A stretch of 64,000 nucleotides of DNA. Source: Favolaschia claudopus. Lineage: Eukaryota > Basidiomycota > Agaricomycetes > Agaricales > Mycenaceae. The stretch lies in contig JAWWNJ010000074.1 in the NCBI GenBank assembly GCA_037176885.1, forward strand, positions 1,238,251-1,302,250. Direction: 5' to 3'. The first letter of the stretch is position 1. Every line of letters starts with the position of its first letter. Under the pieces are notes generated by a model, which ran no database searches, was not told the origin of the DNA, and saw only the letters and a list, made by a program, of their open reading frames with translations. Positions 20,321 through 31,760 of this stretch are shown here, piece after piece. The translations under genes and the position numbers were made by a program.

Positions 20321-21399
20321 AAGGCGTCGCGCACGTCCTCGAAACGGATCCTAGCTAGTAGTAATTCGGAGTCCATACACCTCCGGTGTGTGTTTTACCC
20401 TCTAGTCAACGCTACACTGGCTAATTTGACGGGCGTTCAGCGTCCCTTTACACCCTTATCTCCTCCGCCATTTTCCGCACTTGGCATCGCCTCTTCCATG
20501 ACTTCAAACAGTTCCCCCGTCACAATCCAGTCCTTGCCTCAAATATCCCGGATACCTCCCGCCTTCAAGGTCCCCCGCTCGTTGTACCGTCGTCCTCGTC
20601 CCTCCTGCCCATGGCGCAACCCCGCTTCCATCGTCTGCACCAACAGTCTACGCATCTCCGGCCCACGCATTGTTTCCACCGGCGTCCCGCACCCTACCGC
20701 GCAGCCGTACGATGGATGCTCCACGGGCGGCAACGTGTACGTGCCGCCGCCGCCACTTGCCATTACCCTGGCGACAAGCATGGTCCATCACATTCGGAAT
20801 TCGAAAACACTGCCGTATGCTCGTCCTCCCTCCTCAATTTCCGAGTATGCACTTGAGCTGGGTTTGCCTCAGCATCGCAAGAACTGTTGGTCGGCTTTAG
20901 ACGAATGCTATGAATTTTACAAGTGCTCCTTCAAAGCTTCAAGTTCTTTTTACAATTTTGGCGTTCATCGCGTATTGGCGCACTCCCGGCGATTACAATC
21001 CAGCCGTTCTTGTTTGAATCAATGTTCCATCAACTCAGCAACCTGATTCAGCGCCACTTTACCCCCTCCGCCTCTTATCCTCCTCGCGACCCAGAATCCA
21101 GGTGTATCAAATTCATCTCTTCAAGTGTTCTGTCGGCTCTGCCATGCTTTCAGCTAGAGACACCGCGACGCTCAATACAATCCCCTCAAAATTTCTTGAT
21201 ATGCGTGTGACAAGCAACGCTTCTTCGACCTCTGCAACATCAATCTCCGAATCAAGTACCGTGCTTTATTCCCAATCCGTTCCCAGCCCTTTTGCCTCCT
21301 TCCCCCGCTCTTCCTATCTGCCGCAATATCGACTCTTCCTTGGCTGGTGTCGGACTGCCGGTTATATACATATAGTGCTTATTCTTGTCGCAAAATATG
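20163..21399. other. No recognised gene between the RT element and the CTATG repeat
   Basis: The stretch contains open frames (20390-21046 and 21102-21755, plus) that lack ATG starts or run into repeats. They show no domain and have a proline- and serine-rich composition from C-rich DNA. They were read for a tyrosine recombinase with R, HxxR and Y motifs and none was seen. Confidence 0.4.
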
Positions 21400-21637
21400 A
21401 TTTGTTTCACATATTTATTGTGCGTACTTTGAGCCACTTTGACGACTTTGAGCACTATAAGAGCTATGACTATGGCTACTTTGACCAACTTTGGGTGTCT
21501 ATGAATCTGACCACGGTGCACCCAGGTTTCTATGTAGCTCGGTCCTCGGCTATGACGTCTTTGACGTCTATGGGGTGCTATGGCGGTCTCTGGCGCTCTT
21601 TGGCGCAGTTTCAGTTTTTCCTGATCGGCGTCGACTC
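21400..21637. repeat. CTATG/CTTTG-rich inverted-repeat end, right
   Basis: Repeated steps such as gacgtctatgg, gctatggcgg and ctttggcgc, spaced about 10 bp apart, end in TTTTCCTGATC at 21627-21637. This is the inverse of the left end at 17425. Immediately beyond it the KDZ transposase fragment breaks off. Confidence 0.45.
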
Positions 21638-21686
21638 GAATCCTCCTCCTCCTCCGGATTACTTTCTCAACCGCATGATCCTTGCA

Positions 21687-22830
21687 CCTCGGCGCATCTT
21701 CTTCACTTTATCTAGAACATCAGGAAAACTCTTTGCGATCCGACTTTCGAGATGAATTGTATACTCGCATGCGATGTCATACGTCGCCATCTCATCCACA
21801 TCATCAATTTCGAAACGTAGTTCGAAAGTCATCTTTCCACGCCCATTGTAAAGGCGCAGAGACGAGACCAACGCGTAATCACCGTTAGAAAACCTATGTT
21901 GAAGGTAAATAGTCAAGTTTCGCACAGCTCGATTACGCACTTTTCACCGTAGTGTAAGTCAACACTGCTCAGAATAAAGACATGACTGCACTGCGCGTTT
22001 GCTGTGCCGGTGATTGCCATATTCTTGAACTTTTTCTTGTCCTGTTTGTTAACCGCTTTCAGATAATTACATGTTGATTTCTTCCTCGATCAGTTTGGGT
22101 GGATCGTTACAATTACTGACATACCTCTGTTGATCCGGGATTTTCTTTCAGATAAGCTCGATAGTCTCGGTCCACTGGGAAGTGAGCTTTTCCCTTGCAA
22201 AGTGAGACATCGTCCGGATTCGAATTCTTCTTGTATTGATTGCATTGAAAGTTGCCGTCCAGGGTGCGTTGAATCTGATTGAGATGACTTAGAGAAGGAA
22301 TCAGACAGCGCAACTGAGATCGAATTAATGTGTCTTACCGCAGGAATTCCGGCGTTTTCACCGAGGAAGCATTTGGCTCAGAATTGAAGCCGGGTTCAGG
22401 GCACGCGGGACAGTACAAAACAAGGTTCCCTTCAGGGCGATGAGGCAGCAAGCGATCAATCCCATGCATCTGCCCCAATCTCTTGAGCATCGTCAAGTAA
22501 TCCCAAAAACGAATGGATCGAAGAAAGTTGGAATACGGATCCTTCAAAATATTCAATCAGTATTTGAAGCAGCGCAAAATTTAAATTTTAATGGCTGACC
22601 GGAACGTCCGCAGTGAAAGAATTATCAGTAAGCCGTCGCAACGCGCCCATGTAGTCGTACGAGGCCTTTTTAGATTCCAAATTATGGAGGTGACACTCCT
22701 TCAACACCGTGAAGGTAAACGCGGATTTCGTCTCTTTCATTGTAGCGGGAAATAATCGGGCTCGCATGAGTTGTCGAGTTTTATTAAACCGGAATGGGTG
22801 CCTTGCGCTCCCATGGTTTCCACTCGTCAC
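21687..22830 (-). pseudogene. KDZ-type (CxC2 cysteine cluster family) transposase fragment
   Basis: Minus-strand exons join in phase. The first block is RARLFPATMKETKSAFTFTV (about 22600-22830). Then come DPYSNFLRSIRFWDYLTMLK and GNLVLYCPACPEPGFNSEPN (about 22340-22550), HLNQIQRTLDGNF and DDVSLCKGKAHFPVDRDYRAY (about 22115-22295), NKQDKKKFKNMAITGTAN and SHVFILSSVDLHYGEK (about 21945-22065), and YDIACEYTIHLESRIAKSF (about 21690-21900). These blocks match the conserved central part of Kyakuja-Dileera-Zisupton transposases of Agaricomycetes. The introns are GT...AG and about 45-80 bp. The protein stops at VKKMR, where the remaining catalytic part should follow, close to the inverted-repeat end at 21637. 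The N-terminal cysteine cluster was not located. Confidence 0.8.
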
Positions 22831-22984
22831 GTCCCTTCATATACAACTCGATTTGTGCGTACTGTGTAATCCCTTGTTTCTCCAGGAGCGGCATGTAACA
22901 ATCAAGACGAAATTTCTTGTCAGCACCAGCATACACCCCGTCGATAACATTTGGCCCCGCAGATGTCTATGAAGCATTAAAATG

Positions 22985-23530
22985 GGTGAATGTAAGCAGA
23001 TAAGTTCATCGTACCTTGGTCCAAATCAACAATCTGAGAGGAAATTCCATGTCAAGAGCAAAACCCATTTGAGCAGGGGAATTGCTTGAACGACTCGAAG
23101 AGGCCTTTAATCGTGTCAGAAGGAAGTGCGTGATTTGCAACTAAACACAAACCTGGTTGGGTACAGCTTGAAGAGGCCGAACAGGTGGTGTCTATGAAAG
23201 CATTATCAGTTCAGCTCTGCAAGCAGTTTCGATTATCCCATACCCCTCGGGTGCTCATCTTGTAAACTCTTGCCTTAGTTTTGGATGGGGCAGCGCATGC
23301 CTGAGGAGAGGGGAGAGGCCTGATATTCTAGCGCCACGAATTAACATCCAGGGTAAGCACAAGTAGGTAAGAACATACCCGAGGAATAGGCGGTAACTCG
23401 CGGCGCACAAGAAATAATTCTCTCACCCCTTCAAGCCTCAAGATTCGTGGATTGAGAGGCTGCGAGATGGCATGATACCGTTGAGAACAGCCTGCATGTT
23501 GGCCTGGGATACACTGGTTTGAAAGGAATA
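22985..23530. other. No clear gene; possible exons of the KDZ fragment or a neighbour
   Basis: Several short minus-strand open segments occur and none has a recognised motif. The tract may hold upstream exons of the KDZ remnant, but joins could not be supported. Confidence 0.3.
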
Positions 23531-23921
23531 TTAGGTGAAGTCTCGAAGCATGCAAACGCCACGCACAATTTGATAGTATTCGCCAGAAGATCCAACATCG
23601 GTTGTCCCAGTGTTGAGGCGAGGGCGAGTAAGATAGTGGCCTTGATGGCGAGTTGGAAGTGCCGGAGGAGGTGGACCAGCAAGAGTCCTGAGAATGCCTG
23701 AGATATCGCGCTGGTTTTCAGCACGCATATCGCTTTTGAGTCCTCGGTAGCCAGCTTTACGGGCTAGTGGGTAGGCAATCACAGGCTCAGAGCGCGAGCG
23801 GAGCACAGGAACCATGGAATGGAATGGGGAGACAGACAACACCAAAGTCTCACAGTCGAGCCTTTCAGTGTACTTGTAGTCTGCTGCTGACGGAGCTTGT
23901 CCTTCATAATTAGTCCGCATC
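23531..23921 (-). CDS. Hypothetical minus-strand exon
   Basis: From ATG 23921 a frame of about 130 codons reads MRTNYEGQAPSAADYKYTER... with a short proline run (GPPPPALP). It ends near 23531, probably at an intron. No domain is recognised. The coding-like composition and ATG support a real exon only weakly. It lies upstream, on the same strand, of the KDZ remnant and might be its first exon or an unrelated gene. Confidence 0.3.
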
Positions 23922-24530
23922 TTCGGTTCGAAAAATGTCCTGACCCTCACTAATTTAGGTCATACTTCTCCGATTATCCATTTTTCCGCCTCGCTATATG
24001 CATGCACAATGACGAATACATGTCTGAAAGCGCCGTTTATCTCTTGCCTTCTAAAGCTGGATTAGCAATTCCGAAAACCCGGAATTACTAATGCACTGGA
24101 TTAGCAAGAAACGACTTGGAGCAACCCTTGTTTGGAATGAAAATCGGTAGTATGCACATGTCTGAATGATGGTTGCGCAAGGTGCATGCTTGCCAAGTCG
24201 GATAATCGGCTGAACGGGCACGGAATAAGCTGATAAATACTGCTGCGGACAATTACCAGGTGATACTGTGCGTAAACTGACTTAGGTGGTCATTTTTCTG
24301 CATGGGCAAGCCGAACACGCAAAATTGAACCGTGGGATAGTTTTTTTGTAACTCCGAGTGTAAGCCGAAAATTCGGCATGGCATCCGGTCAGTCGCTTGA
24401 ACTTCTCGGCTGGACGCGCAATTGCAACTTATTGTCCGCAGGATCCGGAGACTCTGTCAAGGTGCTTACACAGTCTCTTGCTTTATCACTTTCGACTTTG
24501 GCAACGATCCCCGTTTTGCTTCCATCCCCA

Positions 24531-26245
24531 ATGTCGAATGGCCCTGGACGGCAGGGTCAATTCTCCTATGCACAAAAAAATCACATCGAATCCTTCATGC
24601 CAGCATTCTGTGCTCAACTCGATGCTGGAGTTAACGGTGTTGCTTTAACAAAGTGGAAGCAGGAAACTGCCAATGACATCCTAGCCTCCCCGCTCTTCGC
24701 TGGAAAGCTTGATGTGAGCAACAACTCGCAGAAGGGGTGGCACGAGGTATGTCTTCAACTATGTACTTCTCTTCAGTCAATATTTGCATTAATCAGTGCC
24801 ATTGTACTTCAGATTGTCGTCCGAAAATTCACTAATTATCGCACTCAAGTCTACTTGAAGAAAGCCGATTCGACCATTGCCCCACCTCCGAAGCATAGAG
24901 GTGTCCCACTTCTGCATTTTTCCACGCTATTGACCGCTCGGCAGCTGTTTGCGAAGGAAAACGAGAGCGTTATCCATTCCGCAGCTGAAGAGCGTCATGC
25001 TGCAGCAGGAACAGGGACTGTAGGTTCTGCATATCAGACTGTGCTGAAGGAGAAGTGGGACGCCCTTGACTCTGACGCACGAGACGAATGGCAGACAAGA
25101 GCCGATAAATTTGGAGGAGATATTCACCGGTAAGTCGTTGTCAGACCAGCTAGCACATCTAAATATCCAGAATCACAGCAATCAAACCGACTTCAAAGAG
25201 AGTATGCACACCGCGCTAGCGACCCTTTGCCAGTGCGGTCTTCTAGGCGATGCTGAGCTCCTCTTGTTCTATGGTTGGCGTGATTTGAAAGGAGATATTT
25301 CAACTGGAGCGTACGTATATTGTCGAGTTTCCTTCGCCACTGTCACCTGAGCTTTATTCCAGCCTTCACGGTCATTCTGCGCACAACAAAACAAATTTTG
25401 GTGGCACTGACGGAGAGCTTCTTCGCCAATACGGTTTGGCTTGGTATAAGTTTGCGGAGGATGTTATTCCGGGTGTGTCTCTACATACAAAGTCGTCCTT
25501 CCTCGATGAACCTCTCTCCAGGTCCCGCCAAACCAACGAATGTCAATATCGTTCTGTCCCAGAATCCAGACGGAGTTCCTTTATTTCCCTCTATCGACTT
25601 TGGAGCTGTCGGGCTCACGGACATTCGTTATCTTCTTTCTGAATATTTCGACGCTGTGTGGGGTAAGAACTTTCTCCGAGAAAGGTGTGACAGCTCTAAC
25701 TCCATCTCAGTCAAGTCCACCGGTCTGACGACTACCATTCCCTGGGATGAGATCGGAAAAACACCATCTCGTTACTATCACACTGTGTCCTTCTCCTTTC
25801 CGGCCCCGCTTTTACCCCCGAATGAGCTCACAAATGTTCATGTTCTCTTGGTCGCCGAGTACCTTAGCGAGCTGTCTTCCCGTTCAACGCCATTTGTTTT
25901 TGCCCTAGATCTCAGCGCACAGCAGCCACAAACGGACTTGACTGTAATAGTCCCTCCTATCGAACCCCCACCTCCGGCAACACCACCTCCCGAGGATGAA
26001 GATCGACTAACACCACCCGTCGAAGACGAGCATGATGAAAGACCCAAGAGCCAGCGGAAGAAAGCTAAACGAACTAGAAAGACTGGGTAAGTTTGTTTCT
26101 AATTCACACTTTCTTGTCTCCAAGCTCAGTATTTAGCATTGATCCTGCACCGACTCGCTCATCGACTCGATCACGCAAGAGTGCATCTTCAAATCCAGCT
26201 CCATCCGAAGGTACACAAGGGGCTAAGAAACGCAAGAAAACGTGA
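24531..26245 (+). CDS. Hypothetical seven-exon protein of Agaricomycete type
   Basis: Seven exons join in phase with GT...AG introns: 24531-24746, 24813-25129, 25179-25310, 25363-25472, 25522-25662, 25711-26086 and 26137-26245 (TGA). The start MSNGPGRQGQFSYAQKNHIE was preferred over an upstream in-frame ATG at 24378 because it begins the conserved-looking part. The middle has a helical segment (RQLFAKENESVIHSAAEERH ... YQTVLKEKWDALDSDARDEW) that resembles an HMG-box-like helical pair. Later come a WYKFAEDVIPGPAKPTNVN segment, a proline-rich acidic linker and a lysine-rich tail (KSQRKKAKRTRKT, KKRKK) that would suit nuclear localisation. No enzyme motif is recognised. No frame damage is seen, so it is probably a functional gene or an intact member of a repeated family. 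Confidence 0.7.
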
Positions 26246-26739
26246 GTGGATTTGATATTATTCAGTAATTATTATATATAACGATGTTCTTGAGCTAGTT
26301 GGGCACGACGGGAATATTATTGACTCTGATGGTGAACCAGCATGAGAATTGAATTGAATATAACCCAGAATATGATCCGATTGTCATGTATACAGTTGCA
26401 CAATGAATTAACCTGCCGCTCTTCGTGTTCTATTAATTAGATTTTGAGCTATTGATCGAGTAGTATCTGTGCACGAGACCACAGGGAATGTAGAAGCCTT
26501 GAAGGTGTGTGCCGGATGAGAAAACTTGAACTATGGTCACGTGACTATGTTTGTGCTGTGTTGCTTCACTGATATCTTTTTAAGTACTCTTGCAGCGAAT
26601 CTGTCGAGCTGCAGTATGGAATATCTGTTTAGTTGGATGATTGCATGGATTTCTCTATGGCATTTGATCCTTGAAATCATCGCTAATTAATGATTTTGTC
26701 AACTAGATCAAAATCGGAATCAGATGTTCAACAACACAA
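26246..26739. other. Intergenic, no feature recognised
   Basis: AT-rich 3' flank of the seven-exon gene. It probably includes its terminator region, but no defined signal was identified. Confidence 0.35.
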
Positions 26740-27085
26740 GAAATACGATTTCAGGGAAGCCTACACTTTGACAGCAGATACACCTGACCCTTACATTGCT
26801 GCTATTCAATTTTCAGCTTATTCTATCATCAAAATCTCGAGAAAGACACGGATCTTTGTCGCAGTCGCTCAATTAGGAATGAGATTGTTCGGCTCATTGG
26901 TTTGTGCAAAGTATAATTTCAGGGAAGCCTAGACTCGAATGGCAGACACAACCGACTCTGATATCACTGATATCCAACTTTTGGCCCAACTTATCATCAA
27001 ATTCTTGAGAAACACACTGATCTTTGTACAAGTTGCTCGATTGGGAAAGAGAGTTTATTTGTTCAATACGAGCTATAGCTACAAG
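26740..27085. repeat. Diverged tandem repeat of about 170 bp
   Basis: The block atttcagggaagcctacact ... gagaaagacacggatctttg ... gctcaattaggaatgaga at about 26742-26883 returns at about 26919-27056 with many substitutions. A third partial copy (acaaggaagccggaagtcag) starts near 27077. The copies are open in places, so they could be remnants of duplicated exons, but no protein is recognised. Confidence 0.5.
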
Positions 27086-27193
27086 GAAGCCGGAAGTCAG
27101 AAATTCAAGTGAGATACATTTCAGCCATCCATCCCGCAATTTGCTGTCTGATTCATTGTCAGGTTCACAAGTAGCCGCCAATACAAGATTTTA

Positions 27194-27545
27194 TCAACGC
27201 AACAGCGAGAATCCTCTATCAATACCCGTGAAATTTCCTGACCCATCCCGCTGTATTCCCAGGCCCATTTCTCCCCGAATTATAACCTCGAGCATGAATT
27301 CAAAGGCGAATTGAAGGCAATTTCCACCGGAGTTGAAAGTCGAACGCGGGGCATTCACCCATTTGGATGCGAAGTTGGTGGGAGAGCCGACAATGAGATT
27401 GACCATGCGTGGCAGAAGGATGGATTGATCGGCAGAGATATTTGGGTCGAATACCAAAAGATGGGTATGGGCAACGCCCTATGATTTGATGACATCCATC
27501 ATTATTTCCCAATTAGGAAGCTCCCGCCAAATGGCAGTCCCGTTT
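27194..27545 (-). pseudogene. Fragment of an unrecognised conserved-looking protein
   Basis: Minus-strand reading gives ENGTAIWRELPNWEIMMDVI, an in-frame TAG, then GVAHTHLLVFDPNISADQSI ... LPRMVNLIVGSPTNFASKWV ... GGNCLQFAFEFMLEVIIRG. The amphipathic, ordered sequence looks like part of a real globular protein. The stop codon and lack of a start indicate decay, unless an intron removes the stop. No family could be named. Confidence 0.4.
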
Positions 27546-27618
27546 TCGCCCAAAACCTATCTCAAAAAGTAGATAGCTGACCCCCCTCGGACTTTTGGCC
27601 ATTCGATGTTTTGCGCGA

Positions 27619-27735
27619 TTTTATTTGTATTTGACAGAGGAATTTTCCTGATCTGTCCTAGTTCGTGAGATCAAGGTTGTAAATTCTGCAAAAATCATTA
27701 TTTCGAGAATTCCTCTGTCAAATACAAACAAAATA
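27619..27735. repeat. 117-bp hairpin with about 27-bp arms
   Basis: TTTTATTTGTATTTGACAGA (27619 on) through GGAATT is inverted at 27708-27735 (AATTCCTCTGTCAAATACAA then ACAAAATA), with one or two mismatches and a loop of about 60 bp. It is intergenic. It could be a tiny MITE or a transcript-level hairpin. Confidence 0.65.
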
Positions 27736-28052
27736 GGATGCTATGAACATCCCGCATAATTCCGAGGCCAACTTTTGCCCCAAAAGTCATTCCGGTTTCT
27801 GCTCCGAGACACCGAATCAACACATACAAACAAGCGCGTGTCGCGGTGAATGAGATCCCAGACACTCAATCTAGGTTCAGGTATGGTATGCAGAACTCAC
27901 ATAAGTATGGTAGCTGCGACTGGGGGCAATGCTCACTGCCGGTAACCTCCCAGAGGGTCTGTGGTACATTTGCCTGAAAATAGATGCACGACTTTCCAAC
28001 AACTTTGGCCTGTTTTTTTCATGGTTTTGACATGGGATCGATTTCTTTGAGT

Positions 28053-29130
28053 CTATAGTACATTCCGCTTGCATTCCGCACCATCTAATCTAGAGAGAAT
28101 AGAGGGAGAAATACGGGCTCGAGCGTGTACCACGAAATCTGTGGGAAAGTTGATTAGTCAGCGCACGATCTTCCTCGGAGCAATTGCCCATACCCACAAA
28201 AGATGTTTACCTCTGGTCTTCGGGGGAGGGTGGATAATGACAAGAACATTTGCGTGCAAAAAGTGATCCATCCATGTGGTGAGATTCTGCTTCACATAAG
28301 GTTCGGTCCAGACAATTGCCAGTCCAACTGTGATAGACACGCCACTGGGCCGAAAATTGAAGAAGTCCTGGATGCTCCCAAACGGCGCAAAAGATGCCTG
28401 GTTGTAGATCCTCTTTGTGCGGTCATTGGCCGCAAACATGAATGGCTTGTGGAAAACCTGAAACATATTAGTACCACAATGGATAGAACAAAATACAATG
28501 TAACAAACTGCGAGTGAATTTGCGTTCCCGACAAGTTTGAGAAGCTCGAACACATTCGGCGAACCGAGCCATTCAGGAGTGCGTTCGGCTTTTACGGTGA
28601 TGGCCTCAAGCAGGTCGCGTAGGGCTCTTTCACAGGCAAAATCGGTGATTGCCGGGGCAGGAACATATTCAAGGTGGGGAATCACCCCCGGTGCAACGTG
28701 CCGCAACCACGCGGCATGATCACCGGGATACTCCGATTCATTCGGAATATGTGGTCCATCGTGGCCACCCGCGGCAGCTCGCAGCATGGGCAACTTGGAT
28801 TTTGGAATCGATCTCCCAGCTTCGACCTGAGAGATAATCTCCTCTAGGTCTTCGATATCCAGTTCGCAATCCTCGGCTTCTGATCTGTAGACTTTAGCCT
28901 TATCGGGCGGCAAATCATCCGGAAGAACACCGCTTTTCAGAGTTTCGAGATCCTCTGCCGGTAGCTTCCGATTCTTCCGAGCCTTTTTTGACTTGTGAAG
29001 CTTGTTGATAACCTGGAACTAGTAAGTTATTTTGCTCAAACAATGTGCTCTGATTGACCTTCAATGTATCCTTGAGTTCCTCATCCGAGATTTCTTCTCC
29101 ACCCGATCCAGATTGCGACTCGTCCGACAT
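28053..29130 (-). CDS. Hypothetical protein, four exons, acidic N-terminus
   Basis: The start is ATG at 29130 (MSDESQSGSGGEEISDEELK). The first intron (GTCAAT...TTCCAG) joins to VINKLHKSKKARKNRKLPAE. The second intron (GTTTGT...TTTCAG) joins NSLA to VFHKPFMFAANDRTKRIYNQ. The third (GTAAAC...CCACAG) leads to DFVVHARARISPSILSR and a TAG at 28053-28055. All joins are in phase. Features are an acidic then lysine-rich N-terminus, an acidic helix (AEDCELDIEDLEEIISQVEA) and a globular part (PSGVSITVGLAIVWTEPYVK, VLVIIHPPPKTR). No catalytic motif is recognised. It is transcribed away from the chromodomain gene at 29243 across 112 bp. Frame integrity over four exons argues for a real gene. Confidence 0.65.
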
Positions 29131-29242
29131 GGTAGCGAGAAGCAAGAGTGTGACTGATGTGACGTGACGTGAAGCCGGCATCAACTATGGCCGCCAAACG
29201 TGATCTGCCACGTCTCTCCTCCTACACCAACTTGCACCGAAG
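29131..29242. promoter_or_regulatory. Shared divergent intergenic region
   Basis: Only 112 bp separate the start codons of the minus-strand gene ending at 29130 and the plus-strand chromodomain gene starting at 29243. Both promoters must overlap here. No TATA box was seen. The doubled gtgacgtgacgt at about 29159-29170 contains TGACGT, a CREB/ATF-type core. That function is inferred only from the motif. Confidence 0.4.
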
Positions 29243-29717
29243 ATGCCTGGAAGAAAGAAGTAAGTCAGCTGAATCAACATTATTTAGAGAGTTAATATAT
29301 TACAAGCAGGGGTAAAACAAAATCTTTCACCCCAGAGACCCACAAGCAAGGGCAACATCTTGTCCCTAGCAACGAGTCCTTCGAGATCGAGGCCATTCGA
29401 GATGCACGAAAGTGCAAGAGATCTAAGGTAAGCCATGAAATATTAGATTTCATCATCAACCAATTCATTTGGTTCTCAGAATATACTCCAGTATCGGGTC
29501 AAGTGGAAGAATTATCCCGAGTCAAGAAACATGTGGATTTCTCACAGTGAAATGGGGTTCGTACAATCTTACAGACTTCTGGATACTGTCTAATATGCCT
29601 GACAGAAATGCAACAGCCTTAGTTCGGGAATTTTGGCTCAGGCAATTGGAGGAAGAACCGGTTTCAGGCTCTGGGGAGGTAATTTCCGGTAAAAGAAAGA
29701 GAACTGGATCTATGTAG
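29243..29717 (+). CDS. Small chromodomain protein
   Basis: Four exons join in phase: 29243-29259, 29310-29427, 29480-29556 and 29606-29717, all GT...AG. The protein is about 107 residues: a basic start (MPGRKKGKTKSF), then a chromodomain split by an intron, with FEIEAIRDARKCKRSK, NILQYRVKWKNYPESRNMWI and ATALVREFWLRQ matching the usual beta strands and C-terminal helix. Y and W of the aromatic cage (VKWKNYP, NMWI) are visible. A free-standing chromodomain of this size could read methylated H3 tails. It could also derive from a chromoviral integrase tail, but the introns argue for a cellular gene. It ends with a basic tail (GKRKRTGSM). Confidence 0.72.
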
Positions 29718-31025
29718 GAAGAATCTGTCTCAGATTTGGTCAAACAAAGGACTAGCTTGCTGTTTAATTCTGCCGATCAATCGGACCCCGTTGAACATTT
29801 GTTTGAATGTGTTCAAACTGGCTGAATGACAGGTAATGGTTGGTTGCTGGTTTGGTTGGATCCGTGATCATGTTGTCAGTAACTCCTGCATTTGTAGAGT
29901 GGTATAATGTGCTTCCCAACAAGCTACGAAGTCGTGTGTTCCATCCCCGATGTCTGCCTTTTTGTATGTAACATTGTCCGTTTATCCGTCTGTTTAATCT
30001 GCTGCTGGTTTAATCGCAGTTCTGTTTCATCCGCGGCTTGAACAGTTGTTCGATAGTATTCTCGTAGTTTAGGGTTTGAACATGCTCTCGAGTTAATCGG
30101 TTTAAGTTGTTGAACGGTTTGAACACACAGTCTGATTAATCGGTCTTTTCACCCCATTGCTCAGATCCTACCCACCCTAGTGACCTAGCGCACGGATTAA
30201 TCTAAATCCGGATTCCGGTCTACAGGTCGATTGCTTAATCAAAGCTCCTACGTGCGCACGTCAAGATTGGCATGCTCCGAGTGATACGATGTTCTTCCGA
30301 GTGATCCATCCTGATCCCTACTGATCCAGACTGATTGCAGCGTGATGGCGCATCCTTTTCAAGTGATGGTGCACCCGTCCTTGACCCTGCCCGAGGCTGC
30401 TTAACGGAAGGGAAAATACAGTTCCCTATCTCATACACGGTAGAGAGGCAGGTTCTGGCGCCATTAGTTTTCCAGAAAGTTGCTGTAAAGCTTAGGCGAT
30501 GAAAATAAATGATATCAATGTTGCAGCTTGCTCAGTTATAGTGTCTATATAGAGAGACCACGGTTTTGAGTGGATAGGTATTCTATCATGATGATAAGTT
30601 AGTCAGAAATTCGATTGGTGGTTTATCCTCCACAACGTCGTTGCCCGGCATAAGTCAAGTTTTGTTCACAAGAGTAGAGTACTACTAGAGTACTGTGCGT
30701 GAAAAAAATCCAGCCAAACAACAGCGCAACATCGATATTGTTAATTTGCGTGCCATATAAGAATTTACACAAGCTCCCCCTGCTGTAGGCCGGTATTCCG
30801 GCATACAAATCATATTTCATGTGACCCGGTGACATGCTTCCAGCGTGTCTAAGTGGGAGCTCAGCCAAAGGCGAGCTTGCGAGCCTGGCTGAGTGTACGG
30901 CAAGCTAGACAAGAGCACGGCGGATCGTGCCGGGCCTGCCGACATAGCCACTGATCTCCTGAGCACCTCCGCTCATCGTCGCGTCTGCTCTCAAGGCTCT
31001 TCTACGCGTCTTTCTCGCCTTCAGC
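29718..31025. other. No recognised gene
   Basis: AT-moderate intergenic DNA with scattered ttaatcggt, tttgaacac and cagtgatc repeats (29770-30370), perhaps old TIR-element remains. No coding region is supported. Confidence 0.4.
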
Positions 31026-31760
31026 TCAGCTTAGGTTTTATGGGACACGGCCCAAAAAGGAAATTCCTTACGGCACCGTGTCTCGGGACACGACGTGGTC
31101 GTGTTTGGCTCCGGCACCATCGGCAGGGACCCCGCGCACTTCATTTTCGACGATCGTTCGCCGTCGTCGTACGCCGAAAGAGGTAAGTAAGTTCAGATTA
31201 GGGGGGTGGGTCCATATGGTACCACTATTCCCCTTCTGCCTTCTAGGCCTCTCCCCTCTTCTTGTTTTAATTGGGACACCTTGTGTACAAAACATCATGC
31301 TACAGTATACAGTGAATATTAAATAGCCTTGCTGTGCCAATGTCTGAGACTTGGTAAAATCTCCTAAAATTTCAAGTAACCTTACTTGCTTCCTTCTTCT
31401 CCCTCCCTTGCTTGACCCGGTTCTTCTCCGAGTCGGCCCAAAGATGAGCGAAATAAACCCATTTGGGGTTTTCCCATCAGCATCTCCTCGAGCTGACCTG
31501 ATGACGCGTCCCGCGGACCTCGACGCAGCATCGCTCACCAGTGCTTCGGGGGCTCAACTGAACTACTGGATTGATGCTGTGAATAAGGACCTACCGAAGA
31601 AGGTTCTTGTTAAAACAGGAACGGTTGATATCCGTCGACAACGTCTTGCGGACTATTTTAGTATTGATCTGTCGTCTCTCCCTCCTGCACCTTCTATTGG
31701 GCCTATCTCTCGCGACACCGAAATCAATAAACGACAGTGGGACCACCTTCGTTCTCTTGG
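31026..31760. repeat. Long inverted repeat, left arm (about 0.73 kb)
   Basis: From gcttaggttttatgggacac near 31026 to gaccaccttcgttct near 31758 the sequence is the reverse complement of 35800-36531. Identity is close to complete (open frames on both strands translate identically). The arms are 4.0 kb apart. The left arm contains the promoter side and first exon of the broken gene at 31444. Confidence 0.88.

Noticed and set aside
20390..21046. 218-codon open frame considered as the missing tyrosine recombinase of the RT element
   Set aside because: It starts at a non-ATG codon and lacks the R, HxxR and Y motifs. It also lies outside the element ends defined by the other copies.
31068..31538. 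156-codon frame on the minus strand, repeated identically at 36022-36492 (plus)
   Set aside because: It appears in both places only because the inverted arms are near identical. It is antisense to the first exon of the gene at 31444 and has no domain.
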